In this document: positions 11,570-23,348 of the stretch, one piece after another | Layout: each line of letters opens with the position of its first letter | Position numbering within the stretch: the first letter of the stretch is position 1 | Source: Athripsodes cinereus | Taxonomy: Eukaryota > Arthropoda > Insecta > Trichoptera > Leptoceridae | NCBI GenBank assembly: GCA_947579605.1 | Contig: OX388307.1 | Coordinates: 32,589,237 to 32,653,236, forward strand | Length of the DNA stretch: 64,000 nt | Direction: 5' to 3' | Translations under genes and position numbers: made by a program | The notes under the pieces: model-generated | Told to the model about the DNA's origin: nothing | The model's database searches: none | The model's input: only the letters and a program-made list of their open reading frames with translations

Positions 11570-12235
11570 GAAGTATACTGTCGGTCGATGCGGCACGGAG
11601 CAAACGCCCTTTGCCTTTGAGTCACAAGGTCCCGAATTCAGTTCCCAGTCAAGGCAAAATGAAGAATGTCCTTTTTCAAATTGTTCTGGCTCTGGGTGTT
11701 ACATGTGTTTAGTGCATTCTATATCCATAATTATGTGTATCGTCGCGTTAGTGTACCCATACTAGTGATGTAACGAATGTGTGATTTTGGATATTCGCGA
11801 ATGCGAATGCGAATATTTGTTGCCGACATTGACTTACTTAGATTTCTACAATATTGCTCAATCATTAAAATTTCTACCCTCCCCTCCCCCCCCCCCCCAC
11901 CCGTCGCTGAATTTTCGAAATGCTATAGGAATTTAAAATATTTCAAAACTCCTCGGTTTTCTTAAAGAATATTTTCTTGCAGTACCTTTTTCTTCAAAAT
12001 ACCGGGTAAGTATCCGGTACTTTTACCGAATATCCGAAACTTTATTACCGAAATAATATTCGCAAAACATTCGCATATTTTTTTGCGATTACTTTGAAAT
12101 ATGCGAATATTCGCGAATGCGAATACGAATATTCATTACATCACTAACCCATACTACAAGATTCATATCTTCATATCACTTCATGTCTCAAGATTCATAT
12201 CAAATTGGGACTAACTTGATCTGTGGGAATTCTCT
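11570..12235 (+). repeat. SINE-2, interrupted by hAT-like MITE
   Basis: The copy begins with a promoter-like region ('gagtcacaaggtcccgaatt'), continues through 'tctgggtgttacatgtgttt' and resumes after the MITE at 12155 with 'tacaagattcatatc' and 'gggactaacttgatctgtgg'. The inverted relative at 18.12 kb preserves a perfect pol III B box (GGTTCGATTCC), supporting a tRNA-derived origin. It has no coding capacity. Confidence 0.6.
11763..12146. mobile_element. hAT-like MITE (384 bp), 8 bp TSD
   Basis: Termini are 'tagtgatgtaacgaat' and its near-inverse 'attcattacatcacta'. The sub-terminal regions are rich in 'attcgcgaatgcgaa' repeats. It is flanked by an exact 8 bp duplication ACCCATAC (11755-11762 and 12147-12154). 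An 8 bp TSD with TAGTG/CACTA ends is typical of hAT elements. The interior is non-coding, so it is non-autonomous. A truncated relative starts at 48448. Confidence 0.85.
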
Positions 12236-12359
12236 TTATATGTTATGTTATACCTACTGCCAACGATACAATATGAATGTCATATTTTTACATGTTTATT
12301 ACATACAGTTAGGTTCATAGACTACCCTGCTTGTGGGGTCTGCTGTGATATCGTAAATA

Positions 12360-13320
12360 TAAAATAAGTTAAGAGATTCAGTTAATATTTCTCCCAACTG
12401 CCAACCCACTTTTCCTTTACGAGACAACCATATTATATAACTTAGTTTATTATAAACCCAGATATATTTTTTTCTTTAATGTATTTTTTATTCATCAGAA
12501 TAGAAGTACAGAAGTTCTTTAGAAATGAGACAGGATAATCCTGGAAACTTTGGTGTTTTGAATTTCACCATTAAATCAAGTACCTACCCGTTCTGTGCTT
12601 AATGTCCATCCTAAGCTCGACCCCAAACAATGATGTGTGCTTGCTGTTGGTAGTAGCAGAAGGGAGTTCAAAGCTTAGTGAATGCCAACTTTTATATTCA
12701 AAGAATTTTTGGGAATGATTTTTTTTATGTTAAATGTATAAACTCGCAGAAAAGTGACTATAAAATATACCTATAATGTACTATAACATGTAATATGCTT
12801 GTACCTTTTAGAATAAAAAAGTAAAATTAACATTACATTTTATTATGATCATGGCATGAATCTTCAATGTAAATATAATGAACGGGGCTGGAAACATGCA
12901 GCTTTCTTGGTTTTGGAACATCCGAGAATGGACCGGAATCAGAGGTGTGATGGAGTGTTTCATGCTGCACAGGAGAGAGGAATTTTCTCACGATTGACAC
13001 GAAGATTCATGGAAAAGAAGGAAAGATTACATTTTTGATGTTATTTTGATTTAAGATGCTCTGAATCAGAGTGATTAGGTTAGACAATTAATATTTGTAA
13101 TGAGTAAAACAAATTCCGCATAAAAATCTGTTGAAATTGACAATTATTAGTACTTATTTTTAACTATTGAATTCCGATGTAAAGATATTGTATAAAGATT
13201 TCTTTGAATTCAATGAAATTTTTATCCGACCATTAATTATGATTGTGACGCCTCTCAAGTAAAAAAAAGTCGATAGCCAAGCATGTTCAAAAAAATTACT
13301 ATAAATAAAAAATATTTTTT
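12360..13320. other. AT-rich gap
   Basis: No supported gene. The 60-codon frame at 12856-13038 lacks recognisable motifs and flanking splice or promoter support. Confidence 0.35.
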
Positions 13321-13327
13321 GATTTCC

Positions 13328-13395
13328 CTAATATTTATTTATTTTTCGTTTCGAATCCCAGAAAAAATTAATCAAACTGATCTCCAGTACTGTGC
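13328..13395 (-). pseudogene. Short relic of a Jockey-type LINE 3' end
   Basis: 'cgtttcgaatcccagaaaaa' and 'ctgatctccagtactgtgca' match, with a few changes, the end of the LINE remnant at 37.39-37.45 kb ('gtcgaaacccagaaaaat', 'ctgatctccggtgctatgca'). Confidence 0.5.
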
Positions 13396-13399
13396 AAAA

Positions 13400-14320
13400 A
13401 ATAATATTAATTAATTCATAAATCTAGTAGTTAAGATACAAATACATATTCCATGGGCAATAACTTCCTCTTTCTGTTCTCGATTTCCGATTGAGATTTT
13501 GCATTCCCTATTCGGTACTAGATATGTAGTGGGATCCATTCGGGTCGCGCGTGCTATAAATTGAATTTACAGTGTGCTGACACTACTGATGTGTATATAT
13601 GTATATTAGTATGTACCGATTACACTTACTGAGCAATATGTACTGTTTATACTGTACTGTGTAACTGCCACACACCATGTCACACAGAGAGACAGAGAAT
13701 GAGAGAGAAAGAGAGGGATGTATGTTAAAAACAAAACATTTCATTAGCATATTAGCAATAGGGATAACACCACGTACATACATACATTTATTATTTAGTA
13801 TTAAATATTTTCTTCCCTTTTAGGGCAATGCGCTGGTGTTATTGCTGTATAAACATAAACACAAGATTATTTAAAAAAAAAAAAAGTGAGTTTATCTGGT
13901 TTATCATGTTGAAAGTCAACCATTTCACTCCTGGATATTTCAGCAGTTGAGGTGCTCATGTTTAATAAACATTTTTTTGATATGATGTCAATATTTAAAG
14001 ACTTGAATGATTTTTTACACAACTCAAAGATAAACATTTATTTATTGGAAAAATATGAAAGCCTTTTACACGTTATAATTACATACAATAAGAGTATTAT
14101 ATCCTCCCTCCCTTCCCCTAGATAATAATTGTAATAAAACTTTTTTGATCACAAAAATCATGTGCAATTGGCATGCTTATTGCGTGGAGACAATAATCAT
14201 CCAGCTAACAACTGGAAATGGCAAAATTTTAATAGGTGTGCAAACTAATAATTTGATGATACAGTAAGTGTTTTCACTTCATTTATTATTTTCTTTATAT
14301 TTTTGTATTGTCTCTATTTT
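13400..14320. other. AT-rich gap
   Basis: No gene is supported. A short purine-rich run (gaga) lies at 13687-13720. Confidence 0.4.
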
Positions 14321-14324
14321 TTCT

Positions 14325-14400
14325 TTTAAACAGTTGCCTGGAAGGTATTGCTCTAGCAACAAGACTACCATTTAACAGAATATTGCTGTATATATAAATT
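14325..14400 (+). repeat. Possible LINE 3' UTR fragment
   Basis: 'gttgcctggaaggtattgct' followed by 'ctagcaacaagactacca' resembles the 42.07 kb 3' UTR ('ttgactggaagacgttgcc', 'tagcaacaagtccgcc'). This 'GG.A....GC...AGC.A.AAG.C' pattern is common in insect LINE 3' ends. No coding part is present. Confidence 0.35.
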
Positions 14401-14407
14401 GAAACCC

Positions 14408-15150
<743 letters not shown>

Positions 15151-15159
15151 AGAACTTAA

Positions 15160-15770
15160 CTTTGTAACACAACACTTTACTTAAATCCACTCATTCTTCT
15201 AAAATCGCTATAAACAGATAATCTCGACACTGCATATCATCACATTTTTTCTTACGTAAACTGATTTGTTGATTTTGTTATGTAAATGATGATGTGCAAG
15301 AAGATATAAATAACCGAATAAATAAAATCCACGCAATGTTCAAGCAAAAATTCTAATCAGCAATTGCATCTCCACTACATTTCTTCCTTTTTGTCCTTCT
15401 TCAACCACATCCATGTTTCACTTGCAGATATAATATAATATTAATATTAACATGTGAGATTCCCCTACATTTCATTTGTCTTTATTTTAATTCAAAGTAA
15501 TTTATCTTCTTTTGAAATTATATTTATCTCCCGTTCGTATGTATGTATGTGCTGGTGCTATGTAAGGCAAGCGGTAATTACCTTATTCTTTTTAAGGTTG
15601 TAATCTATTTAACATTTTACTTCGTACGTTTATGATATTAAAGCTTGTTCATACTAAAACTGAATGTAATTTTAACTGTAAAGTTTTTGTGTGATCGTGG
15701 CTGATTATAACATGTAGACTTATCTGGTTGTATAACGCTGAGATATGTGGATAGCAATTCTGCAGCCACG
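15160..15770. other. AT-rich gap
   Basis: No gene is supported. 'atctcgacactgcatatcatcacattttttc' (15.22 kb) echoes a stretch at 2.61 kb, hinting at another low-copy repeat. Confidence 0.4.
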
Positions 15771-15885
15771 TAAAAAATAAATAAACCGTGAAACATTCAG
15801 CAAAGAATTAATCTCTCACTCTTTTTCGTAAGTTTTTGAGTGTCCTGTAAAAGGCAAGTGTTCAATAAAATTAAGACATTTTACG

Positions 15886-16000
15886 TGCATGGTTCGATCC
15901 CAGGTGCCGGCAAACTCCTTTTTCACGACACAAGCTTACTGTGAAAGATGTATTTTAGTTTGTTACAAAAACCCAAGTATGTCTTTTAAAAAAATAATAA
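15886..16000 (+). repeat. SINE-1, 5'-truncated copy
   Basis: It begins at the pol III B box ('ggttcgatccc') and continues 'aggtgccggcaaactcc', 'cacgacacaagctta', 'ctgtgaaagatgtat' and 'acaaaaacccaagtatgtc' to an A-run at about 15996. The complete family member is at 32.61 kb. The tRNA-like A-box half is missing. Confidence 0.75.
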
Positions 16001-16014
16001 ACAACATAAATAAT

Positions 16015-16955
16015 ATTTGTTGAAATCCGAGACATTCTAAATATAGAACAATTGTACTTAATTTATTATGGATTGGTTCAATCAATTGTACAGTATGCTA
16101 TAATTGGATGGGGTGCTGCTTATCGCACGAGTCTAATACCTATCGAAATTGCCCAAAGATTAATTATCAAAATAATTTTGAAAAGACCACGAGACTACCC
16201 TACCGAACAAATATTTACAGAGTTTAAAGTTCCTAAATTTAGAGACCTCTATTCTAAATTTTGTATTCTGCAGGTTCTCAAAGAACCGGAATATCATTAT
16301 TTCCTTACTGAGAATCGTACCAGACATAAATATGTATTCGTTCGTCCTAAGAAACGCACAGTTTTTGGTCAGCATCATTACACATATTTCGGAGAGACCC
16401 AATTCAATAACCTGCCATTAGACGTGAGAAAGACTCCAAGAGGCGACGAACTTACATATAAAAATAATAAAGAAGCGCTACAAGCCGGATAAGACGGGAT
16501 AACACTTTCAGCGACAATTTTGAGATTCGGGCTCATGATGTCATCATTGAGCACTGAATCGCGTAAAAGTGATGTATTTCTGTGTATGTGTGTTTGTGTT
16601 AATGTTGATGAGAGGAAAATTGATCCAACTGATTTGTATATTGTTTTGACGTTGTGAATTAGTTGGTATTGGTTTAATTTTGTAATGTGCTGGTAGATTT
16701 TGTTGAACGTTTGATGAACGTACATACATGAGAACTGAAAGTTTGCTATTTGTAACAAATTCTTATATGTGTATTAATATTTCTAGCTGATTCTTATATG
16801 TGTGTTAATGTTATAATTGAAATCCGACCCTCCGCACAAGCATTTAGTTGCTTATGGAGGGAGCATTTTTACTGTGTGTTATATTGTTTTATTAATGTAA
16901 TATCAATGTATACTGTGTATTTATGAATAAAATAAATATCTTTAAAAAAAAAAAT
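16015..16955 (+). pseudogene. LINE ORF2 C-terminal fragment with 3' UTR and A-tail
   Basis: The frame 16052-16492 gives 146 residues including YYGLVQSIVQYAIIGWG and IEIAQRLIIKIILKRP. This matches the region just after the polymerase fingers/thumb in Jockey/RTE-type ORF2 proteins (LVxSxxxYxxxxWG...IExxQrxxiKxi). The frame opens before the first Met at about 16031, so this Met is internal. A 3' UTR of about 450 bp follows, with an 'aataaaataaa' signal and an A-run at 16945-16955. The polymerase catalytic motifs are absent. The insert sits inside a D-repeat. Confidence 0.7.
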
Positions 16956-17065
16956 ATCGATGAAGTTTGTCACCCATCCTTAATGTCTTAATTTTAATTG
17001 GCACGGAAAGGACATGTCTTTCGCATGCGGTTGGTCTGCTAACTACCTTACTTAAAGATAATTTA

Positions 17066-17650
17066 TATATTATTGAGTTGTCACAAATAAACCAGGTTCT
17101 TTTGTTTTAATGAAAAATAATAATCTAATACCACAAAGACAAAAATTGAGTTAGTCAACGAAACCAATGAAAATTATAATTATCCAAGTTAATTAATCTT
17201 ATCGACATGTTAACGTTAAGATATTTTATGGTCAAGTTTTTATCATTTTATGGATTTTCAATGAATTTGAGAACTTCATTTCAAGAATTTGTGGTAATAA
17301 GTTAAGCCACCCACATTATACAAATCATCGCCCATTGAAATTATCTCCCGTATTTTTTTTTGTATAGATATTTTACATTGTACATACATATAATTATGTA
17401 TGGGTACATTTGATATAATAAAATGTATGGACCTACAATCTACCTGTCCTTATAATGTGAACATTAAAACAACGAATAATAATAGAAATTAAAAAAAGGT
17501 AATCTTACCTTCCGTTGCTAGAGGTTTTGCCTTAATATTTAATACGTAGGTACCTACAACCAAAAACACGACCAACGAAATTTTGTACAATTGGAGTAAA
17601 AAAGTACGATACAGTTTGAATTTTGAATACATAACATTCATTTATAATTC
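17066..17650. other. AT-rich gap
   Basis: I see nothing assignable. Confidence 0.4.
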
Positions 17651-17652
17651 AC

Positions 17653-18172
17653 ACAAGTCGAACTAGTCCCAAATCAATATATGAATTTTGTATTATGGGT
17701 ACTAACACGACTATACACGGCACCCACATGTGAACTCTGTTCCGTTGACGAAACTCCGAGACGACCGCTGCGCTCGGCCTCTTCTGCTGTCAACAAATTC
17801 GTGAAACCCAATATGGCGAACACCTCCAAATTTGCAGAAAGGAGCTTCAGAGCCGCCACGCTATCTGCCTGAAACAGACTGCCCACAGATCTGAGAGAAA
17901 ATCAGTCCACAACCACATTAAGAACCAAGTTGAAGACGCTACTGTTCGGAAGAAGTCACAGCGCCCTTGAGATGGTCAAGGATCATTAAACGGCGCCACA
18001 TATAAATAGTCTGATTATTATTATTTTTATACAAATATATACAGTGCACTTAACACATATACATTTAACCGACCCAGGACAATTATTTAAAAAATGTCAT
18101 TCTTCATTTTATCCTGGCATGGAATCGAACCAAGAACTTTGTGACTCTAAGGCACTATCTGTGTTCGTGTAA
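17653..18172 (-). repeat. SINE-2, minus strand, split by a LINE fragment
   Basis: The distal part lies at 17653-17719 ('gaactagtcccaaatcaata', 'attatgggtactaacacgac'). The promoter-proximal part lies at 18028-18172 and contains, on the minus strand, a perfect B box GGTTCGATTCC (18121-18131). Joining the halves across the intervening LINE restores the order seen in the 11.57 kb copy, so the LINE inserted into this SINE. Confidence 0.6.
17720..18027 (+). pseudogene. CR1/L2-like LINE C-terminal fragment with in-frame stop
   Basis: In frame from about 17750 the reading is FAERSFRAATLSA, a stop (TGA where TGG for Trp is expected), then NRLPTDLRENQSTTTLRTKL and KTLLFGRSH. This matches the GDRAFSVAGPRCWNKLP...LKTHLF ending of the LINE at 8.67 kb. 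The 3' end 'gcgcccttgagatggtcaag' and 'taaacggcgccac' is the shared family signature. It is a defective relic nested in SINE-2. Confidence 0.65.
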
Positions 18173-18594
18173 TCAGTGGAAAATATCCTAGATGTACAAT
18201 ACAAATGAAATTTAAATTACCTGAATAGATGAAATAAATTAAAAAAAAAAATAGTTAATAAATTTATGAGGATTGCTCAGGTTGACTTTTACAGTAATAT
18301 AACCGTAAATACGTTGTACAATCCGTCACATATCACAATTACTTTTCATTGGCATAAAAAAATATTCTAAGGATGTAACCCTTTTATTTTCTATAATTGT
18401 ACAAATTGTGTTTGTGAAAAATATAGATAAGAATTATTAAGCAATTATACATAATCGTAATGACTATTTGTGGAAGTTTAAAGCCTAATAACCACAACGT
18501 GTTTATATATACCTACCTGTCATACTTGTAAAAAGTAAAAAGTATTTTTCTTGTATCAATGGTTTAATATACCGATAAAAGGCTATACTTAATT

Positions 18595-18970
18595 TTCCCG
18601 TGAAGCACCCGGCATAGAATTGGTATCCCACTCTTTTTCGTAAGTTTGCGAGTGTCCCGTATAAGGCAGGCGTTCAAAAATTTAAAGACACTTTACGTAT
18701 TTATTGTGTCAGCGCACACGTAGTATAGAACTCCATAAATAGGTGAATATTGAAACAAGTTGAGATTAACAACGACCTGATAAGTCGAAAAACGTCTCTC
18801 TTACGATTTATAATCTATAGTATGTAGAAGGGAACACTTGTTTCGATTTACCTGACATTTTACATCTTGAATTCAGCGATGAGGTTTGCTACTTATCCTG
18901 AATGTCAGTTTGTTTGCTTATTAAATGCAGCTAGTCTTCTGGCTACCCCACTTGTGGTATGGTATAGTAG
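18595..18970 (+). repeat. D-repeat, near full length, with insertion
   Basis: The first block at 18600-18700 ('gtgaagcacccggcatag', 'cactctttttcgtaag', 'aaggcaggcgttcaaa') is followed, after about 150 bp, by the second block at 18858-18968 ('cttgaattcagcgatgagg', 'tatcctgaatgtcag', 'ctggctaccccacttgtgg'). The intervening DNA contains a single unit of the 14.4 kb minisatellite core ('acgacctgataagtcgaaaa'). Confidence 0.7.
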
Positions 18971-18975
18971 TATAA

Positions 18976-19805
18976 CTTCATTAAATAAGGTAACATTGTT
19001 TTCACTGTAATTCATTGTTTAAGGTAATTCACGTGCCTCTTTTTGTACTTCTAATAGCTCTTCGCTTTTAATATAAATATTTATCTAAAAATGTCAATAC
19101 ACTCTACGGAGAGCCTTAAGCATGATCGTACAAGGCAAAAGAAGATATTACATGTCTATCGACTGTCCAGTTCTTTAGCACTACAAGTCGAAAATATCGA
19201 AAATTTATATTTTATTTATAATACGCATAATAAACGCCACTTTTTCAGTTCCTCAAACATAAAACTATATGAAATACATAGACATACGAAACTTGCAGAG
19301 CGGTACATTTTTTCGGATTTTTTGTATTCCAACATCGATGTTTTTCAAGCATATTAAGCAATATATTGTCTCACAAACAACGTCAGTTTAAAACTGGATG
19401 CAAAATTTGATCGGCCGCATGACCGAGTTTTTCTTTGAATTACCTATCTAGTATATATATAGTTGATGAAATATACGGTTCCCTTTAAATTTATATGTAA
19501 TATTTAGTCATGGAAAAAATATACCTTTGCACAAATAAATAATATTTCGAAATGTTTGACTAATGAACGGAACTAAGACAACGTATATCTTTGACAGTGC
19601 GATAATTTTAAAAAGGTATATTTCGCTTTCTCGTGTATTTTTTAAAAATATACCATATACCTACCTACCCTTGGTATCGAATACCTTGTTCTCAAAGGAT
19701 TCAAGTCACTCGATAACGGGTGAATAGCCAGGAACTAAAAAAAATATACCAAAGTAGCAAACGTGGCAATATCTCGAATATAAGTTTAGTTTTATAATGT
19801 GCTTT
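18976..19805. other. AT-rich gap
   Basis: The 88-codon frame at 19091-19357 shows no recognisable domain or context. No other feature is seen. Confidence 0.35.
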
Positions 19806-19811
19806 ATAATA

Positions 19812-20065
19812 TCGTGGGTTCAATGCTAGAACTAGACAACTCAAAATCAATAGTTTTGAGGTAATGGATTAATCATGATATTACACTCAGAAGGATAGTA
19901 ATTAATATTATATATATTATTGAAACACTTTGATTACAGTATAAGGAAGCCTCTCAATTCATAATTATTACTAGAAATTACTCAAAATATTACAGGCAAA
20001 CATCGAAAATATAAAATTTAAAATAATCAAATTTGAGTTGTCTAGTTCGAGCATTGAACCCACGA
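19812..20065. mobile_element. Foldback MITE with TA target sites (~254 bp)
   Basis: The left arm 'tcgtgggttcaatgctagaa' then 'ctagacaactcaaa' is inverted on the right as 'tttgagttgtctagttcgag' then 'cattgaacccacga'. TA flanks both ends (19810-19811, 20066-20067). Long inverted repeats with TA targets fit Tc1/mariner-type MITEs. There is no transposase. Confidence 0.65.
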
Positions 20066-20112
20066 TATATTGTATGAATTAGGCTTGACTCACAGGTATA
20101 AACACAATATTT

Positions 20113-20168
20113 TAGGATGCGCCCTTGAAGTGAATTTATTCCACAAAACGGCGCACTATAAACTGTCT
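20113..20168 (+). repeat. CR1/L2-like LINE 3'-terminal signature only
   Basis: 'gcgcccttgaagtgaattta' followed by 'aaaacggcgcactataaac' matches the terminal signature seen at 8.62, 17.96 and 39.27 kb. No coding sequence remains. Confidence 0.5.
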
Positions 20169-20269
20169 AGTTAGTATTATTATAAGACATTTTTAGTTGT
20201 TGAGTTATCGAACTAGACAGTCGATATATGTATATATAATATTGTTAAATAATATATACATATATATAT

Positions 20270-20685
20270 TATGTATACACCTGTGTAATTAACCAGCTAG
20301 AAGTTAATTAACGAATACCTACAGCTCTCTCTCTCTCTCTCTGAACAAACCACCCCTAGTTAGCTCATTTTACTAGAGACAATGATGATTACAGGGATGA
20401 AAATGCCATGTTCCATGTAAATGTTATGTATAAAGAATTTGCCTCCTGGATAATATTCATAGTATTATAAATAATATGTAGTTGTTTTATAACAATGATA
20501 AGAACTTCTAGAGCAAAGTTTTATGAAATATTTAGGTAGTATATTGTAGCTAATTATTTAATATCTTCATATATTATAAACATCTATAGTATCATCCACA
20601 AGTGAGATAACCTCTTAACTATACTCCATGTAATAAAAATTCCGATCATCCTCTCCATGCCACTCAAAATGGGTGATATACCTTT
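20270..20685. other. AT-rich gap
   Basis: Only a short (CT)n at 20325-20342 and a palindromic AT-run ending near 20275 are seen. Confidence 0.4.
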
Positions 20686-20686
20686 A

Positions 20687-20820
20687 GGCCTAGTCAAAAC
20701 ACATTTTAGCGTTACGTTTTCGTTCGAATGTAGACGACGTTGTGAGAACATGTCAATTTTCATAGCTACTTGTGTATTAGAACGAAAACGTAACGCTAAA
20801 ATGTGTTTTGACTACGGGTC
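20687..20820. mobile_element. Small foldback MITE, AGTCAA-type (~134 bp)
   Basis: Ends are 'ggcctagtcaaaacacattt' and its inverse 'aaatgtgttttgactacggg'. The arms extend through 'tagcgttacgttttcgttc', leaving a loop of about 55 bp. Its terminus is shared with the elements at 48110 and 51892. It abuts MITE-A copy A without a gap. No coding capacity. Confidence 0.75.
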
Positions 20821-21260
20821 CAGAGCCGCTATTCTCGTTGGTTTACTGTCTCTAGATAAGGATCCTTAATTAAAGATAGCTGTCCCTTGCGAAAGATAAA
20901 TTGGTATTCTCGATGTATCGAAGTTAAGGACAATGCACTTTATGGATAGGTGTCTCTAATTAAGGATTTTGACATAGGCAACATCGCATTCACCATAGTA
21001 ACATTGAGTTACTATGGTGAATAAATTAGTAATAATTAGGTTATTTCCCACTGACAGATGGTATCCTTACGAGATAGCGCGGGGTTAAATGCCGGCGCTA
21101 ACTTAAGGATAATTTTAAAGACAATGTTCTCAATTATCTCTATGATAAGGATTCCTTATGTCAAAAATTTGAAACGAGAATAGCAATTATCCCTAACTAG
21201 AGATAGCTGTCCTTACTACTGTCCTTATCTTTTAAAAACGGAACGAGAATAGCGGCTCTG
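20821..21260 (+). mobile_element. MITE-A, copy A (440 bp)
   Basis: Termini 'cagagccgctattctcg' and 'cgagaatagcggctctg' are exact inverse complements. The interior is rich in imperfect inverted repeats such as 'ccatagtaacattgagttac' and 'taaggatcctta'-like blocks. It contains no coding frame. It is the first of three head-to-tail copies. Confidence 0.85.
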
Positions 21261-22261
21261 AGCCGCTATTCTCGTTGGTTTACTGTCTCTAGATAAGGAT
21301 CCTTAATTAAAGATAGCTGTCCCTTGCGAAAGATAAATTGGTATTCTCGATGTATCGAAGTTAAGGACAATGCACTTTATGGATAGGTGTCTCTAATTAA
21401 GGATTTTGACATAGGCAACATCGCATTCACCATAGTAACATTGAGTTACTATGGTGAATAATATGGGCTGTCAAAAATCCAAGCGGCGTCCATACCATGG
21501 ATGTATACTCTATTTAGGTCCATGGTCCATACTCTATTTAGGTCCATGGTCCATACCTACTCCATTATATTATTAAAACAAACATAATAGTAACATAGTA
21601 GCAAATTTGGTGGCAAAACTCTGGTTAAAACGTTTACGACCACGTATTATTTAATTTTATAACAATGAGGTGAGTATTTTATTTATTTATTAAGAATATA
21701 ACAGCTTTAAATTTTTACAATGATAATTACATGACATTTTTACAATTTCATAGCGCCAATTACATTTATATTTTTATTCTTTACCCATTGATCTAATATT
21801 AGATCAATGTCTTTACCTGGATATTTGTTTTTTATTATTTTATATTTATTAGTATTTTATTCTTTACCTAGATATTTGTTTTTTATTATTTTATATTTAT
21901 TAGTATTTTATTCTTTACCTAGATATTTGTTTTTTTTTTTAAATTAAGCGACAAAATAATCAATAAACATATTAACTTACTTATAATTGCAAAAGTATTT
22001 ATTTTTAAAAAAAATTTAACAATAAATTAGTAATAATTAGGTTATTTTCCACTGACAGATGGTATCCTTACGAGATAGCGCGGGGTAAAATGCCGGCGCT
22101 AACTTAAGGATAATTTTAAAGACAATGCACTCAATTATCTCTATGATAAGGATTCCTTATGTCAAAAATTTGAAACGAGAATAGCAATTATCCCTAACTA
22201 GAGATAGTTGTCCTTACTACTGTCCTTATCTTTTAAAAACGGAACGAGAATAGCGGCTCTG
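21260..22261 (+). mobile_element. MITE-A, copy B, split by a 559 bp insertion
   Basis: It follows copy A directly, the junction reading 'gcggctctgagccgc', and ends at the equivalent junction with copy C. The interior is interrupted at 21462-22020. Apart from that, bases match copies A and C almost exactly, indicating recent tandem amplification. Confidence 0.8.
21462..22020. mobile_element. Unclassified 559 bp insertion inside MITE-A copy B
   Basis: Comparison with copies A and C shows the site was 'gtgaataaattag'. AATAA is duplicated on both sides (21457-21461, 22021-22025). Inside are a ~24 bp direct repeat ('ctatttaggtccatggtcc', twice) and a ~50 bp tandem repeat ('tttattattttatatttatt', three times, 21.83-21.94 kb). 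No coding region and no clear terminal repeats were found. Confidence 0.6.
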
Positions 22262-22698
22262 ACCCGCTATTCTCGTTGGTTTACTGTCTCTAGATAAGGA
22301 TCCTTAATTAAAGATAGCTGTCCCTTGCGAAAGATAAATTGGTATTCTCGATGTATCGAAGTTAAGGACAATGCACTTTATGGATAGGTGTCTCTAATTA
22401 AGGATTTTGACATAGGCAACATCGCATTCACCATAGTAACATTGAGTTACTATGGTGAATAAATTAGTAATAATTAGGTTATTTCCCACTGACAGATGGT
22501 ATCCTTACGAGATAGCGCGGGGTAAAATGCCGGCGCTAACTTAAGGATAATTTTAAAGACAATGTTCACAATTATCTCTATGATAAGGATTCCTTATGTC
22601 AAAAATTTTAAACGAGAATAGCAATTATCCCTAACTAGAGATAGCTGTCCTTACTACTGTCCTTATCTTTTAAAAACGGAACGAGAATAGCGGCTCTG
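22261..22698 (+). mobile_element. MITE-A, copy C (438 bp)
   Basis: This is the third tandem copy. Its first terminal bases are mutated ('gacccgct' for 'gagccgct'). Its right end 'agcggctctg' is joined to 'gtctcaaaatgtaaga', which is also the sequence beside MITE-A in the second duplicate (48994). There, however, the element is reversed. Confidence 0.85.
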
Positions 22699-22762
22699 GT
22701 CTCAAAATGTAAGATGTTACATGTCTAATATTGATACTTTGCGAAAACTTATAATTTCATCA

Positions 22763-23348
22763 TTAAGGGTTTTCCCACCACTTTCCCCTGGATGTTTTAA
22801 GAGCTGAGCTCCTATATCATCCAGACTCAACAAAACAAAAGAAAAATTCAAAGGGAGGGCTCAGGATTTGCCTTATGGGCTCCCCCCGACAAAATCCTCC
22901 CCTAAACTACAACCCTTAATGTCCCTTGGAGGAGATACTCACTACAAGGCACTACTCACTACTACAATATTCTTACAAACTATGTTCTTACAGTTACGTA
23001 TTGCTACGTACTAAAATTCTTAACACTAAAGACAACACTTTACAGCTTATTATCTAAGTAGTAGAGTATTCAAGACAATAATAATAAATGCTTACCAATC
23101 ATACCCACCACTGCCAAACACGAAATTTCTTCCTTACTGAATTTGAAAGAAACAAAGAAAGGGAAATAAACACATTAAACTTCCAAGGCTAGAGTATGAA
23201 AGTGGAAGCAAATAAGCAATTGATCAAAAAAAAAAAGAAAAAAAATGACAAAACCAAGGGACAGAGTGCTTGAAAAGCCACCTCCAACGACAGGAGTAGG
23301 ACATGCACAAAACAAGTAAGAGAGTTCAGCGGCTCGGTCACCAAATTA
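22763..23348 (-). other. 3' UTR of the R1-type LINE
   Basis: This is the untranslated 586 bp downstream of ORF2. It includes a (T)n/(A)n-rich patch at 23226-23247 and ends in 'ggtgggaaaacccttaa' on the minus strand. There is no A-tail, so reverse transcription probably starts from a defined RNA end. Confidence 0.8.

Larger units (their letters stand above)
11468..12356 (+). repeat. D-repeat split by a SINE-2 insertion
   Basis: The first block ('ctctccgctcttttctg', 'gtcctgtaaaaggcacgt') lies at 11468-11555. The end of the second block ('gtttattacatacagttag', 'ctaccctgcttgtgggg', 'gctgtgatatcgta') lies at 12290-12356. Between them sits SINE-2 sequence that is itself split by a hAT-like MITE, so three insertion events are nested here. 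Confidence 0.6.
15775..17065 (+). repeat. D-repeat split by SINE and LINE insertions
   Basis: The first block ('gtgaaacattcagcaaag', 'ctctcactctttttcgtaag', 'gtcctgtaaaaggcaagtg') ends near 15885. The second block ('cgatgaagtttgtcacccat', 'ttaattggcacggaaagg', 'gcggttggtctgctaacta') starts near 16957. The intervening ~1.07 kb is a SINE-1 fragment and a LINE 3' end, so both probably landed inside one D-repeat. Confidence 0.65.

Noticed and set aside
20821..22698. Tandem copies as a centromeric satellite
   Set aside because: Only three units are present, with transposon-like inverted termini and another copy elsewhere.
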